Positions 47,355-58,918 of a stretch of DNA of 64,000 bases are shown here, one piece after another (the stretch's first letter is position 1; each line of letters starts with the position of its first letter). Source of the DNA: Punctularia strigosozonata HHB-11173 SS5 (taxonomy: Eukaryota; Basidiomycota; Agaricomycetes; Corticiales; Punctulariaceae); contig NW_006767436.1 of the NCBI RefSeq assembly GCF_000264995.1, positions 150,177 to 214,176 on the forward strand, given 5' to 3'. The translations under genes were made by a program, and so were the position numbers. Under the pieces are notes generated by a model. That model did no database searches. It had not been told where the DNA came from and saw only the letters and a list, made by a program, of their open reading frames with translations.

Positions 47355-48429
47355 TCAGGCAAGGACAGCTCCGCCATCGACGTTCAGCCGTTCGCCAGTG
47401 ACATATGAGCATCTCTGTTATAGTATATTAGCTCAGGACTATTCGCATCGCACAGAGACTCGCCATAAGGTACAGGTACGCCTCTGCTGCCTGTTTCATG
47501 CCATGTACTGTCAGAAACGCGTTGTCGACAGTAATGACGCGGCCAAACCTCATCGGCGTCAGCAACGTGCTGCACGGGGAGAGTCTTCAGCGATTGATCG
47601 ACCATGGCTTTCGCCTGCTCTTCCGGCCATCGGTCTAGCAGCTGCGCATCGACGTATGAGCTTCTTGCTGAACCACATCGACTCCCGTTCTCACCTCTGT
47701 CGTGACCAGGCCGGGGCTGACGATGTTCACCCTGATGGGCGCAATCTGGACGGCCAGTCCCTTGGTGAATGCTTCGGTCGCGCCGATGGCGGCGACGACG
47801 AGCGCAGATCCCTTCCAGGGTTTGCGAGAGGCAACACCGGTCGTGAACGTGATAGACGAATTGGCGTTCTGCGGCATCCGGCCAGGTGCGTACTTCCCGA
47901 CGTAGATGGGGCCCATGGCGCGCACCGCGAACGCGTCTAAGGCATAAAAGGAGCGTCAACAGCGTGTCGGATTCACGTGCAACAACGCGAAGCTGACCGT
48001 TGAGGTTGCTCAAATCGATATCTGGGTAGCCGAGCTGGAGGGCATCTCCCGCCGTGTAGACTATCGAAAGAATGAGTACGAAAGCAACCGCATCGAAGGC
48101 TGCGTACCTAGATGGTCGAACTCGGGCAAGCCTTCGAAGAATACCTTGACGGCGCTTTCGCCGCCCTTGATGTTACAAACCCGGCCTTCCACATGCTGGC
48201 CTGTCCCGAGGTCAACAAGTCGCTTGACCGCCGCGTCTACTTTGGTCTGATTCGAAGACGAGACTATCACAGAAGCACCGCTATAGAGGGCGAGCTTGGC
48301 CACCCCGAAGCCTGCGTGATAGTTGTGGTCAGAGGCTCATGCAGACGGAATATCCGACGCACCTATACCGCTAGTGCCGCCGATGATGACAACGCGCTTT
48401 CCTCGGGGTTTGTCTTGCGATTGGAGCAT
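47355..48429 (-). CDS. Short-chain dehydrogenase/reductase-like protein lacking the YxxxK pair
   Basis: Seven exons (48429-48363, 48311-48108, 48060-47998, 47936-47695, 47641-47549, 47490-47464, 47414-47355) give 251 residues. The NAD(P) motif VVIIGGTSGIGFGVAK, VIVSSSNQ, DHLVYTAGDAL and IRVNIVSPGLVTTE are SDR features, and the C-terminus CSYVTGERLNVDGGA is typical. Where classical SDRs have Y-x-x-x-K, this one reads SALVVAAIGATEAFTKG, so both catalytic Tyr and Lys are replaced. I recall a fungal SDR subgroup with the same feature. It may bind a nucleotide without the usual chemistry or use other residues. The sixth intron has a GC donor (CTTATG then GCGAGT), and only with it does the frame close. 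Confidence 0.8.
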
Positions 48430-49331
48430 CTGGTCCTCGCACTTGGAGGAACGAGCATCGTCGAGATCCACTTTATACCACTGCGTCGATCGACTCACCT
48501 CGTCAGGGGAAACTTCTCAATTGAAGACATTGGTAAGTAGCTGGTATGATATGGATTGGATTTCCGGGGATGTGGGTCTATCTCCCGCTTTGTGGGCTTC
48601 GCGCGCAGATCTAAGTATGGCAACACGTCATCGAATATGTGGGTACAGGGCACAAGTGGGTGTCGACTGTAAAGTACGTAAAATTAGCTTGAACGCTTAA
48701 CACCGTGAGTGTAGCAAGGATTGCGCAGGTGCATGTACCCACAGTAAGTCATCCGTGCACCCATTGCAGGAAGTACGCTCAGGAGGCTCCGAGCGCTCCG
48801 AACTTGCACCAAAGCGTTCGTGAGTTGTGATTAGTAAACCGGGTTTCCATGATCCCATTCGTCATCGGATGATAGTTCACTATAGGGTAGCATCCCAAAT
48901 CGCCCGCCACGGTGTTTCATTCCATCAAGAGAGCGAGGTGTTCTGCAGAGCGAAATGAATCAGTCGAACACAACTTGGAAGGGGGACGGCCAGTCCTCGT
49001 CGCCGTCGCAGGCTGCTCACGTGCGTCATTGATCGCCCCCTGCGCGCCATGGCGTGTGGTGGATTTCAGTCTACATCCTTCGACCCGGACGACGTGGTAT
49101 GTAGGCTGTCCTAGATCGCCCGATTTCATTGCTCAGCGAGCTAGTATTGCAGTGCAGGGTCACAACAAGGAGCTAATTACTCTCTTTACTTTGATATCAT
49201 CACAAGGGTGTGTTACTCAAACGCTCTCTGACAAGGTTGCCCGGACCGCAGCTAATACGCGTTCTTATGCATAGGGACGCTGGGTCTCGGTCAATAAGCC
49301 CATAACCCCTTTTGCAACAAGAGATCCGAGG
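48430..49331. other. 0.9 kb intergenic region, nothing recognised
   Basis: The region between divergent SDR and IF3 genes. It should contain both promoters. I see no conserved frame, tRNA or repeat. Confidence 0.4.
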
Positions 49332-49955
49332 ATGGCGACGTTCGTTCGTTTCCGTGCCGCGGCACTAGCCTTGCGAGCACCTCGAATACGGCCCTCCTGC
49401 GCTCGTGCCGTCAGCACTTCCTCCCCGGCTGGTATGAGTTATGGGTTGCCCCGCAATTCCAAGATCAACAAACCGATAGTGCAGCTGGTCGACCCCGAGA
49501 CCGGGAAACTCCGCGACCCCGAGCGTCTGTCCGACATTCTTGCCCGCATAGACAAGGAGAAGTTCTTCGTCGAGCTCGTCAGCGAGAACCCGCCCATAGT
49601 CAAGGTGCTCTCGAAGCAGGAGGAGTATAAGAAGAAGAAGGCTGCAAAACTGAAGGCGAAGGAGGCGAAGGGGAAGCAGATGGAGACGAAGGAGCTGCAG
49701 ATGACGTGGGGCGTCGCGCCCGGCGACGTCGAGCACAAGATGAAGAAGGCGCGACAAGAGTTGGAGAGGGGTAACAGGGTCGAACTGGTGTACGCGAGGA
49801 AGAAACGTCAGTCGATGCCGGACCCGGCGGAACAGGAAGCGACCATTAATGCAGCACTGCAGAAGGTGGAGGATGTCGCGGTGGAGTGGAAAGCCAGGGA
49901 CGTGCAGAAGACCATGACCGTTGTCTATCTACAACCCAATAACAGAGGGTCTTGA
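49332..49955 (+). CDS. Mitochondrial translation initiation factor IF-3
   Basis: A single exon of 207 residues. An Arg-rich, acid-free N-terminus (MATFVRFRAAALALRAPRIR) fits a mitochondrial targeting peptide. The IF3 N-domain reads PRNSKINKPIVQLVDPETGK and LARIDKEKFFVELVSENPP; a Lys-rich linker helix follows (EEYKKKKAAKLKAKEAKGKQ); the C-domain is KELQMTWGVAPGDVEHKMKK and NRVELVYARKKRQ. IF3 binds the small mitoribosomal subunit and controls start-codon selection. The gene ends 95 bp from the stop of the opposite-strand PPR-like gene, also predicted mitochondrial. Confidence 0.85.
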   Translation: MATFVRFRAAALALRAPRIRPSCARAVSTSSPAGMSYGLPRNSKINKPIVQLVDPETGKLRDPERLSDILARIDKEKFFVELVSENPPIVKVLSKQEEYKKKKAAKLKAKEAKGKQMETKELQMTWGVAPGDVEHKMKKARQELERGNRVELVYARKKRQSMPDPAEQEATINAALQKVEDVAVEWKARDVQKTMTVVYLQPNNRGS

Positions 49956-50049
49956 CCTCTCCACGGCTTTGCACGGATTGCGAAACGCCGGATCGGAAAG
50001 CAAATGATATAATGATACATGATGGCGAATTAGTATGAATATGCTTGAT

Positions 50050-53000
50050 CTAATTTTGCATCGCGTCGTATGTCCGTTCTTTCTGGCCCCTCGGTCTGAA
50101 TCGCCCCAGAGGCAACCCCCTCGCTTTCCACGTCTTGATCCGGTGGGGCCTGAAGGCCAGCTTATGCGGCCTGACTGGTGGATACACCTTTGGCCTCCCC
50201 TTAGTCCTTCCGAGCTCCCTCGCCTCCCGTCCGCTGCTACTTGATCCCCAAGTGCCCGCATTCCACCGTCCCGCAAACACCGTCCTCAGGGCCGGCGGAA
50301 TGGTATATCCCCACCTCGCCATGTCCTTGGCGATGAGCTCAAGCTGGGGCGTGTACTCGAGGCCCCTCGGGGTTTTACCGTACCGAGCATACAACCTCTT
50401 GACCCATCGCAGTTTCTTTCTCCAATGCAACCGATCAGTCCGGGCCCGCCTCTGGTACATCCCGGGTCGCCGCGTGAACAAGTCCAGCGCCGCGTTGAAG
50501 TACCTCGCGTCCGGAATGGGAACTTGGGCATACGGCATGTGCGTCGACAGACCGGCCGACTCAGCGACGCTGACCTCGCGTAGCGACCGCAGGATGGATT
50601 CGCCTGCGCGTTGCATATGATTATAGAGCATGAGCCCCATGCGCCGCGCGGTACGCAATCGCTCCTCGGCCGCCCCCTGTCGCCTCCGGAGCAGTCGCGC
50701 GCTCGCGCTGATCCAGTTCGCGTACCCGGGCCCGGTCCCCTGGCGTATCTCGGAATCGGTCATCCCCGCGATGTCCTCTTCGATGCCACGCATCCACTGA
50801 TCGACCCGATCTTTTCTAGCCGCGCGGATCGCCAAGCCCCGAAGCGCGGCGTCCACGTACGACTGCATCATCACGGTATAAGCGTGTACGGGCAGGCACC
50901 ACGGCTTGATCTGACCCTCGCTCCCTCCTTCGCCCCGTTGCGTTCGTGTGCCCTCGACCCAGCTAAACCGCTCCGCGTCCTTGGCAAGCCGCCAGACGCG
51001 CTCGGTGAGGCCCACTCTGCCCGCTTTGCGCAGGGCGTTGAGTACCGCCGTGAAGAACCACGGGCCGAGCTGCGCGGCGCGCCGAATGGCATCGCGACGA
51101 TTCAGTCGGCGCAGGTGTCGCCTTTCTTCATACGTCGTCGCTTTGCCCCAAGCGGGGTGGTTGACGAGGCTGATCTCTGGGAGGATTTCGAACAACACGT
51201 CCCCGATGACCTCGGCACGGCCGGTGGCCACCAAGTGGGAGATGTAGATTGAGAGCGTGTAGGCGTCCACGTGGAGATTCTTCTCTGCTGCAGGCGATTG
51301 AGAGAACGTGGCAAGCCTGCTGATGTCCATGTCGTCGTTGTGGTAGCGCCGCACGGCTTGCGAGAAAACCGATGTGTCTGCCCCCACGGGAGGAGCGGAT
51401 TTAGGTTCGGTTTGCTCCGGAAGTCGTTGGAGAACACCGCCGTTCCTAGCTTGGACCAGAAGCCGGAGGACAGAATCGGCGGTGTCGGTCTTCCTGGCCA
51501 GAGTGGACGCGCGGATGATCGTGTTGAACGTGGTGATATCAGGCTCGATCGGTGGCGAACGGCACGCGGACATGTGTTCAAGTAAGGCGGACGCCAGGTA
51601 CGGCGAGAAGCGCTGACGGAGGGCGAAGTGTATGAGAGCGTTGTAAGCACGTAGGCTGATCGGACCAATGGGTCGAACGCCTTTGCCTGGTCCGCTGTTT
51701 CCGCTACCTGCGCCATCGTCCGCTGACTGAACTCCTGGACTTTGGTTCGGAGGACCACCTCCGGCGAGGAGAGACTCCATGAACCGATCGAGCACCCGCT
51801 CGAAGTACCGACCGGCGTAAACCTGGCAGTCTGGTCCGTTTCGCTTCCTGATCCATACTTTGGCTGACTTGTCGTAGGGTGCCGACGATAACGCGCTAAT
51901 GAGAGTTGCCAAGTCTTGCGATGGTACAAGATGATCGTCCATAAGAGAAGCAAGGTTCGCCAAAGCCTGAAACGCCGCGTCGTATGACGGGTAATTGTCG
52001 CCCTCAGGAGTACGAGGTTGAGTGAGCGTTGATAGGATCGTTGACGTGAGGGCTTGCATAACTGGCCTGGAGGCGAGGCGTTCGCGCTCCTTGCGCCAAC
52101 GCAAGGTGTGCGTCACATGTGGGGCAGAAACCGCCTCGCTTTCGGTGGCTGCGGGCGTGTCGTTCGCGTTGTGATCCTTCACGGACGTAGCATAGATGAG
52201 ACTAGCGACCAGAAGTTCACCCTGGACTAGGGCAAGGAGGGCAGCGATGTTATACGAACGCTTGGTACGTTTGTAGCCTTGACGGCGAGCTTCGAGAACA
52301 AGTCGGACTGCAAAACGGGTGTAGGGATCGGTCACAAGGCTACCACGGAGGTGAAGGACCTCCGGACCCACAGCCTGGTCTTGAGAGACTCGTTTGGGAA
52401 GTGGGAGCACGGGTTTCTTCTTCAGGATCAGAGGTAACTGTGTGTGCGTCTGCATGGGCGGGTTTGATGGGTTGAGGCTCAAAAGGCATGCCTCCAGCGT
52501 CTTGGTTCGTATCTTCATCCCGTCCTCCATCAAGGTGCGTACCTCTTTGGCAGCCTTCGCCGTTAAACCCTGCCGTATCAGCCCATGCACGAGGGCATGG
52601 GCAGCCAGTCGCGACGGCACCGCTCTCCCAAAATCAATCGGATTCAAATGTTGTCGTCGACGACGGGACGACGCTGGCCGCTTTGCCATAGGCACGCCGT
52701 GATACTTGGACTCGATTAAGGAGTTGACGACGTAGAATGCGTCTCGGGTCTGCCCGTTGATCAAGCAAAGACGTATGCTTTGGGCAGCTGCAAGGGAAAC
52801 CTGGGCCTTTGTGAGAGATGGAGAAGAGACGCTTGGGGCCCCTTCCAAGGTCGGGGGCTCCGGAACAAGGCCAAGGGTATCGGGATCAGGAACGTGATTT
52901 TCGAGCGAGGGAAGGGCAACGGTATTGTAGGTCGGCCGAGGTTCGGAAGGAGTAGGTGCAGCATGAGCTTTGGCGCTGTACCTTCTGCGGGAAGGAAAAA

Positions 53001-53124
53001 TCCATGGCGGTCCGCAGTCTGAGGGCACGCTTCGAATGTATCTCGTCGTGTACGTCCGCTTCAAATGATTGCTGATCACTGCTCTCGCGAGGATATTGGC
53101 CGTGGAAGACCAAAAACATCGCAT
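50050..53124 (-). CDS. Large PPR-like mitochondrial protein
   Basis: One uninterrupted frame of 1024 residues. The N-terminus (MRCFWSSTANILARAVISNH, then RRRYSAKAHAAP) looks like a mitochondrial presequence. Helical-pair segments resembling pentatricopeptide repeats are visible, for example LAAHALVHGLIRQGLTAKAA, DITTFNTIIRASTLARKTDT, and ARYFNAALDLFTRRPGMYQR. The C-terminus is very basic (Arg/Lys/Pro). Fungal PPR proteins bind organellar RNA and act in its processing, stability or translation. The repeats are divergent, so the call is by overall look. It shares a 324-bp divergent promoter with the CBP80 gene. Confidence 0.65.
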   Translation of the reverse strand: MRCFWSSTANILARAVISNHLKRTYTTRYIRSVPSDCGPPWIFPSRRRYSAKAHAAPTPSEPRPTYNTVALPSLENHVPDPDTLGLVPEPPTLEGAPSVSSPSLTKAQVSLAAAQSIRLCLINGQTRDAFYVVNSLIESKYHGVPMAKRPASSRRRRQHLNPIDFGRAVPSRLAAHALVHGLIRQGLTAKAAKEVRTLMEDGMKIRTKTLEACLLSLNPSNPPMQTHTQLPLILKKKPVLPLPKRVSQDQAVGPEVLHLRGSLVTDPYTRFAVRLVLEARRQGYKRTKRSYNIAALLALVQGELLVASLIYATSVKDHNANDTPAATESEAVSAPHVTHTLRWRKERERLASRPVMQALTSTILSTLTQPRTPEGDNYPSYDAAFQALANLASLMDDHLVPSQDLATLISALSSAPYDKSAKVWIRKRNGPDCQVYAGRYFERVLDRFMESLLAGGGPPNQSPGVQSADDGAGSGNSGPGKGVRPIGPISLRAYNALIHFALRQRFSPYLASALLEHMSACRSPPIEPDITTFNTIIRASTLARKTDTADSVLRLLVQARNGGVLQRLPEQTEPKSAPPVGADTSVFSQAVRRYHNDDMDISRLATFSQSPAAEKNLHVDAYTLSIYISHLVATGRAEVIGDVLFEILPEISLVNHPAWGKATTYEERRHLRRLNRRDAIRRAAQLGPWFFTAVLNALRKAGRVGLTERVWRLAKDAERFSWVEGTRTQRGEGGSEGQIKPWCLPVHAYTVMMQSYVDAALRGLAIRAARKDRVDQWMRGIEEDIAGMTDSEIRQGTGPGYANWISASARLLRRRQGAAEERLRTARRMGLMLYNHMQRAGESILRSLREVSVAESAGLSTHMPYAQVPIPDARYFNAALDLFTRRPGMYQRRARTDRLHWRKKLRWVKRLYARYGKTPRGLEYTPQLELIAKDMARWGYTIPPALRTVFAGRWNAGTWGSSSSGREARELGRTKGRPKVYPPVRPHKLAFRPHRIKTWKARGLPLGRFRPRGQKERTYDAMQN

Positions 53125-53447
53125 GTGTCCAGCATACCTGCCATATGCTAGTTCGGCGTTGCATCGGCCAGGTTTACGGTTCGGATGGCTTACCAGACCG
53201 TGTCTACATGTACGAAACCCGCTTCAGGAGTGTGCAATCCAAAGAACCCGAGAGGAGAGGAACGAGAGGACCACTCGGCGAGCCTCGCGAGTTTTCGCGT
53301 GGTCGTCGTAGAAGCAGGTCAACGAGCACGGCACCTCGCGCGCTTCGGGACTTCGTCGCGTACGGTCACCACCAGCTTTGCGTCGACTGGTCGGCTTCAA
53401 TTATCACTCATTATACTTCATATTTCATCCGTTTATCTGGTCTGAAA
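53125..53447. promoter_or_regulatory. Bidirectional promoter (PPR-like / CBP80)
   Basis: Only 323 bp separate two divergent start codons, so a shared promoter is likely. No TATA box is obvious on either strand except the AT-rich ATTATACTTCATATTT near 53411-53426 facing CBP80. Confidence 0.5.
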
Positions 53448-56400
53448 TGAGTTACGAGCGCCCCTGGAACGGCCCGCACGGAGGTGGCGGAGGGCGGCGA
53501 CGACACAAAGGTATGTTTCATGCAGCGGGGCACCAGCGCGGGCATACTGGTTGCTCGAGCCCTTCCATTCGCGCACGAGTTTGGTTTGGGGGATTGCTTA
53601 TTGAATTGACGTTCACGTACAGGTGGTGACGAGTTTGACTACGACAAACGCGGCGGAGGGGCCGTTTGGGAGACACCTGAACAGAGGCTGCGTTCGACCA
53701 TCATAAAACTCGGAGAAGTTGTGCGTGCTTGCATCCCATCACCAATGATATGCACTGCTCAGCTTGTAAAATAGGATGCAGACCAAGAGCTCGCCCGCGT
53801 CGCGCAGCAAATTCGCGAAGAAGGCGAATCCAACATACCTGCTGTTGCCGAGGGTTTCCGGATAGGGTTCGTCTACCATCTACTGTTTGGCCTAAAGACC
53901 TGAGTTGACGCGCAGTTTACCTCGTTTTTGTTCAGTGTAACGGAGCAACCGTTCAAAATCCCCCATTATGCTGCCCTTCTCCGCATGCTTTACGATGAGC
54001 CGAATCCTTCCCTCGGAAAGCAAGTACTGGATGACTTCTGGAAGGGCTTCCAAGCATTCTTGGACAAGCTTGCATGGCGAGAGACCAGATTATGCGTGAG
54101 TTAACTCTGCCACTGCACTTCGCTTCCCTCCTTTTACCTCTCCCCATATATATCGAAACATGGATAGACGCTCATGCTTGCTCAACTAGGTTCACTTCTT
54201 CGCCCATCTCACTCTTGCGTCTGTCATATCACCCTCGTCCATGTTTGCTCTATTGCAATCTTTCGTTGCTGTCCTGGATGAGTTTGGTGTCTCCCAGGGA
54301 CGCGGTAAAAAAGCTGCTTTGTGCGCAGCGGAAGGGCTCATGAGGGTATGTCGCTTCGCGTTCAATCATCCCTACTCGCGCTTGCCCTCCCATTCGGGCC
54401 ACTCGCTAACCTCTCTTTCTTTTGGGCTTCTCTATAGGCTGGCCCAGCCCTCGTAGAAGACTCTTCGACCAATGTGAACGAAATCATATCAGCTATTCAG
54501 ACCTACGTCGACTCAGTGCCCGCCTCGAAAAGGCTTGTGCAGCCCCTCGTCCGTCTTCATACCGACTCCGATTCTGAGAACGCGGCTGAGGTGAGCATAT
54601 TGGATCTGTTATCAAGATACCTTCTACTAACACGACTCTGACTCCCTCAGCTTCTCGACGCAGCCCTGGCTGCACTTTCTGCCCTCTCCGCTTCTGACCC
54701 GCCCTTCGCCGAAACCTCAGCCGTCTTCCTCCAACCCTACCTCACCCTCCCACCTTTCACCGCCGATTTGTTTCAACTCCCCTCAGTGCTTGTGCCTCCG
54801 GAAGTCATCGAACTCGATGGCATGGCGACAGAAGAAGGGGAGGATGCGCCCGTCAAGAAGGAAGAGTGGCCGGAGTACTACGTCCGGTTGTTTGAGAACG
54901 AGGTTTGTGCATATTAATCCTTCATTCGTGTTCATCTCGACGAGATTTGGCGCTGACATTTAAATTGTAGGTCACGCCGGACGCAACTACTCCTGCAGGT
55001 TACGCCATCCGCGCCGATTTACGGGACATAATCGATATCTTCGAGGTCAACCGCAAGGAGTGTGCTCGTATTCTCCTTGAATACCCAAAATGGGTCCATG
55101 TCGGGACATTCAAGCCGAGGGCAGGCGCCCCCGCACCAGAAACCAACGGGGGCGAGGTGAAGCCCTCAGGGAAGGAATGGCAGCTAGAGAGCACCATCAT
55201 CGAGGTCAGCATCGGCGTTGTTTCACCTAATATGCCACCAGTAGACGCTCAATATACGATCTTTCGCACAGACGATCCTCGGTTCGGCATTCGTTCTTCC
55301 CGAACCGTCCTTCAAGTCGTTGTACTATATTGCTCTCATCGTCGAGCTTGCCAAGTTGTCCCCGCAAACTGTGGGCCCTGCTGTCGGAAAGTCTATTCGG
55401 CGACTATATGCGGCGCTCGCCGAGGGGCTGGACGTGGAGATCGGAAGACGGTTCGCAGAGTGGTTCAGCGTGCACATGAGTAACTTCGGATTTCAATGGG
55501 TGTGGAAGGAGTGGTAAGTTTCCCTTTATCGTGAAATAGGCTGGCGAAAGCTGAAGAACGTGCGACAGGATTCCGGATCTCCAGCTGACGCTCGAACACC
55601 CGAAGAGATTGTTCCACCGCCGCGCGCTGGAGTTCGAAATCCGGCTGGCGTATTACGACCGTATCATGAAGAGTCTTCCCCCTCCGTTCCAAGATCCGGA
55701 GAATGGGACAATGGCCGACCAGGCACCAGGCCCTGACTTCGAGTACGACGATCCTAGTGCGTCTTTCTTCCGCTTAGCGTAAGACATCCGTCTTATGTCA
55801 CTGTATATGGCAGGTCGCCCGCATTACGATGCCGCTCAATCTGTGCTCAACCTTCTCCGCGGTCGCTCCAAAGCCGAAGAGGTCATCAGCCACCTCAACC
55901 AGCTGCGCAATCAGCTCGCGGACCGCGCCGACACCGAGGACGTGAATGTCGATTCTGTCATCCGCTCCGTCGCCGTGCAGTCGCTCCTGCACATCGGCTC
56001 CCGCTCCTTCTCGCACTTTCTCAACGCGATTGAGCGCTACCTGCCCATCCTCCGGCACCTTGCCCAGCCCGGCGGGGGCGCGTCCTCCTCCCACGCGGAC
56101 ACCAAGGCGGACATCCTCACCGCCGCGGCCGTATTCTGGAAACGCTCGCGGCAGATGATCGGCATCGTGTTCGACAAGCTGATGCAATACCAGATCGTGG
56201 ACCCGACAGACGTCGTGATCTGGACGTTCCACCACGGTGGCGGGGCGGTCGGCAAGGACGAGCTCGGGCGGGACAGACAGGGCCGGCCGTGCGTGGGCGC
56301 GTACGAGTGGGACCTGCTGAAGGCGGCGATCGACAAGGCGAACGGGCGAGTGTTGGTGGCGAAGAGGAAGGTCACGCAGCTGCGGAAAGAGGAGGATGAC

Positions 56401-56976
56401 ACGAGGGCCAGGGAGAACGCGGGCGTGGGTATGGAGGTGGATGCGGATGCGAAACCTGGTACGTGTGGCGATGATCATGTGGAAGTTCCAGACGGATCTG
56501 ATTATGTCCTGCGGCGTGCACAGTAGATGTTACTCCGGTGGTCGAATCGCCAGCCTTGGTCTCCGCACTGAAAGCTCACACGAGCCTAATTCGCGAACAG
56601 AAGGCGGCATTGTCCGCCGCCCTGGACGGATTCGTCTCGCTTTTGTCGAGCACCTCTGACCGTTCCACCTCGTCCGCCTCCAAGGTGATCACTGAAGACG
56701 CGTGGAACGACCGTGCCGGCTGGAATGACGATGACTGGGATGCTTGGGAGACCTGGGGTTGGTATCGCCACTTCTGCCGGACGGTGAGCGGTCTTTCTCC
56801 CCGTTTCGTCTCGTGCGCGTTTCTGAACGTGAATGTCTGGACAGTACGCCGCGTACCTGCGCAACTACTCGACGACGCTCAGCACGATAGGATTCGCCAA
56901 GATCGAGGGATCGAAGGCCGAGGACGCCGTGCTGCTGCAAAAGATATGGAACATCGCTATCGGGATGGAAGCATAG
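53448..56976 (+). CDS. CBP80: Nuclear cap-binding complex large subunit (CBP80/NCBP1)
   Basis: A multi-exon gene starting MSYERPWNGPHGGGGGRRRH. The first MIF4G domain is built from FDYDKRGGGAVWETPEQRLR, FKIPHYAALLRMLYDEPNPS, KLAWRETRLCVHFFAHLTLA and FVAVLDEFGVSQGRGKKAAL. The later MIF4G-like parts include EVNRKECARILLEYPKWV, SLYYIALIVELAKLSPQTVG, WFSVHMSNFGFQWVWKEW, the long HYDAAQSVLNLLRGRSKAEE exon (about 55813-56458), and the C-terminal WNDDDWDAWETWGWYRHFCR then NYSTTLSTIGFAKIEGSK. This order fits CBP80, which with CBP20 binds the m7G cap of nuclear transcripts and links it to splicing, 3' processing and export. Exon joins after 55200 were inferred from motif continuity. Confidence 0.85.
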
Positions 56977-57132
56977 CGAAGCCTGGGGACATCCTTACGC
57001 GACGAGGCGGAAAATCACTAGAGAGAAGTGAATTGCAATTTATGGCCATTAAAGTACTATAGCGTCTATGTAGATGTATTGTGCACATTGCGATCGTATC
57101 TAGGGGTGTTCCAGAGCTTTTGCCACAATTCG

Positions 57133-58359
57133 TCAATGTCCAAAGCTCCAGCCCTTGGCGGCCGACGTCCGGAATAGCCACGCAAGGTTTTCGTATACGA
57201 CGAATGTAACGCATGTACCGGGGAGGACGCGGACGAAGTTCGTGCCTAAACCACGGAAGAAGCCCTAGCAGACGGAGGGATATCAGATTGGCAATGAATC
57301 GCTCTACAAGCTGATTACTCGCCTTGAAGCCTTCCTCGGCAAAGGTCCGTTTTATGCACGCGGGTATGGTAGGGTATAAGTGAGTGGTGGCATTGTTCTG
57401 TATCCGCGATCGGATGACCTGATACGGGTACGTAGTACTTAACGCGAACAGTTTAGACGCGCCGGACATGAGGGTGTAGGATGTGTTCGACTGGACGCGA
57501 TGATTAATGTCAGCGTGAACGTATGTGAAGGATACCGGTAGCAACAGACAAGTTTATCGTCGGCCGCGGTATACGGCTTTCCTTCCTTCGCAAACTGCCT
57601 CTTCTTGCGCTCGAACCCCCACCGCTTCATTTCTTCGTAGGCCATGAACTGGATCGCGCCGTTGCTGACGCCTACGAGGGCAAGGGAGGTGCCCCGCCAA
57701 AGCCCACGCACACCGTCAGTACGCGCTATCGTCGATAGACCATCTGATGCCGTGATTTTAGCTCACGATCGCCATAAAATCATCATCGAGGAGACTTACG
57801 CCATAGTCCCCGATACGAGTGGGGATCGTCCGGTCGGGTCGTGAACATGCGAACTTTGACCACCCATATGGGGTTGGTCACGATAGCAGTTACGGCACCT
57901 GATGGTGGAGAGAGATATGTTGGTTAGAGAGGCCTGAGGGGAAGAGACGAATGCCTGCGAACTCGCTTCCGCTGAATACATGAGATATTTGCCCGCCGAG
58001 AGCTTGTTGTTGGGGTCGTTGCCCGTCCCATGTCTTTTCAAGTAATTGTACCTAATCGGCCCGTCAACACCATAACCTGAACAAGCAAAAGAGGACACGA
58101 ACAGTAAGAAGTAAAGTCCCCAACTGCTCGCATTGCCCGCAATATTCGGGACAACGCCTCGATACAAACCCTTCCACCCGCCCTCATGTTTGATATCCGT
58201 GAGCGATCTCCATATGTTACGCCCTATGCCACCCTTCGGTGGGGTTGTCGCGACCTGGAGCTTGACCTTGAGCAGGTCGAGCGGGTGCATGCACAGGACC
58301 GCGACGACTCCCGCTCCGAGACCTGCCACGGCATGGTCCTGCAGAGTCGTCGGCAACAA
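57133..58359 (-). CDS. FLX1: Mitochondrial carrier, FAD/folate type (Flx1/SLC25A32-like)
   Basis: Three carrier repeats are visible. Repeat 1: AVAGLGAGVVAVLCMHPLDL with the PxD...K motif (PLDLLKVKLQ) and GLYRGVVPNIAGNASSW. Repeat 2: the motif PIWVVKVRMF, then GLWRGTSLALVGVSNGAIQF. Repeat 3: SKLFALSTTYPYQVIRSRIQ and GLGTNFVRVLPGTCVTFVVYEN. The Trp in the second motif (NPIW) is typical of FAD, folate and NAD carriers. The protein ends GWSFGH. It would sit in the inner mitochondrial membrane. The gene is tail-to-tail with CBP80, 157 bp apart. Transport substrate is inferred from family only. Confidence 0.85.
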
Positions 58360-58496
58360 TCATAATAGTATTCGGGGTGGTCACTGACGATGTCTGAAGT
58401 CGGGAAGAAGCTGCGCGGTGGTTGGCTCATGCAGCGGCCGGGTGGAGGTCAGAGTCAGAAAAGCTCGAATTATTCGACCCTTGCTTTGTAACGGTG

Positions 58497-58830
58497 CGGC
58501 TCTGTCCGCGCGCCTCCCGAGCCGTTGCTATCCTTCGTTATACTTCCCCCGGTCGTCATGGACCACTCCGCCTGTCGAATAACATATACTCGTAATCCGG
58601 GATCCCGTAGATATATAAGTAGCGTACGACGAGACATGTACGCTACTTTTTCTCTCCCCCGCTCAACGCAGACTTACAACGGTCTTTCGTCTGAGCACTG
58701 AGAGTCTCAACCGTGTGAACGCACCTCTGCTCTAATAGAGCTTTGCTCGCGTCACATATTTTTGACCCACGTCTACGTGAGTTACACTCAAACCTTTGTC
58801 TAACTGACATCCTTTGATTCTAGGACTCTA
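58497..58830 (+). repeat. Probable 5' LTR of the gypsy element (provisional ends)
   Basis: Sequence begins TGTAACGG, a common LTR start in basidiomycete gypsy elements, and contains a TATATAAG box near 58611. The right end is uncertain, and the partner LTR lies outside the window. Confidence 0.45.
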
Positions 58831-58918
58831 CTCGGTCTGATCACCCGAGTAAACCCTAATCTTAGGACGTCACCGAATCCCTGTGAGTCCGTCATTACAT
58901 CTCCTATACGCGCACTGC

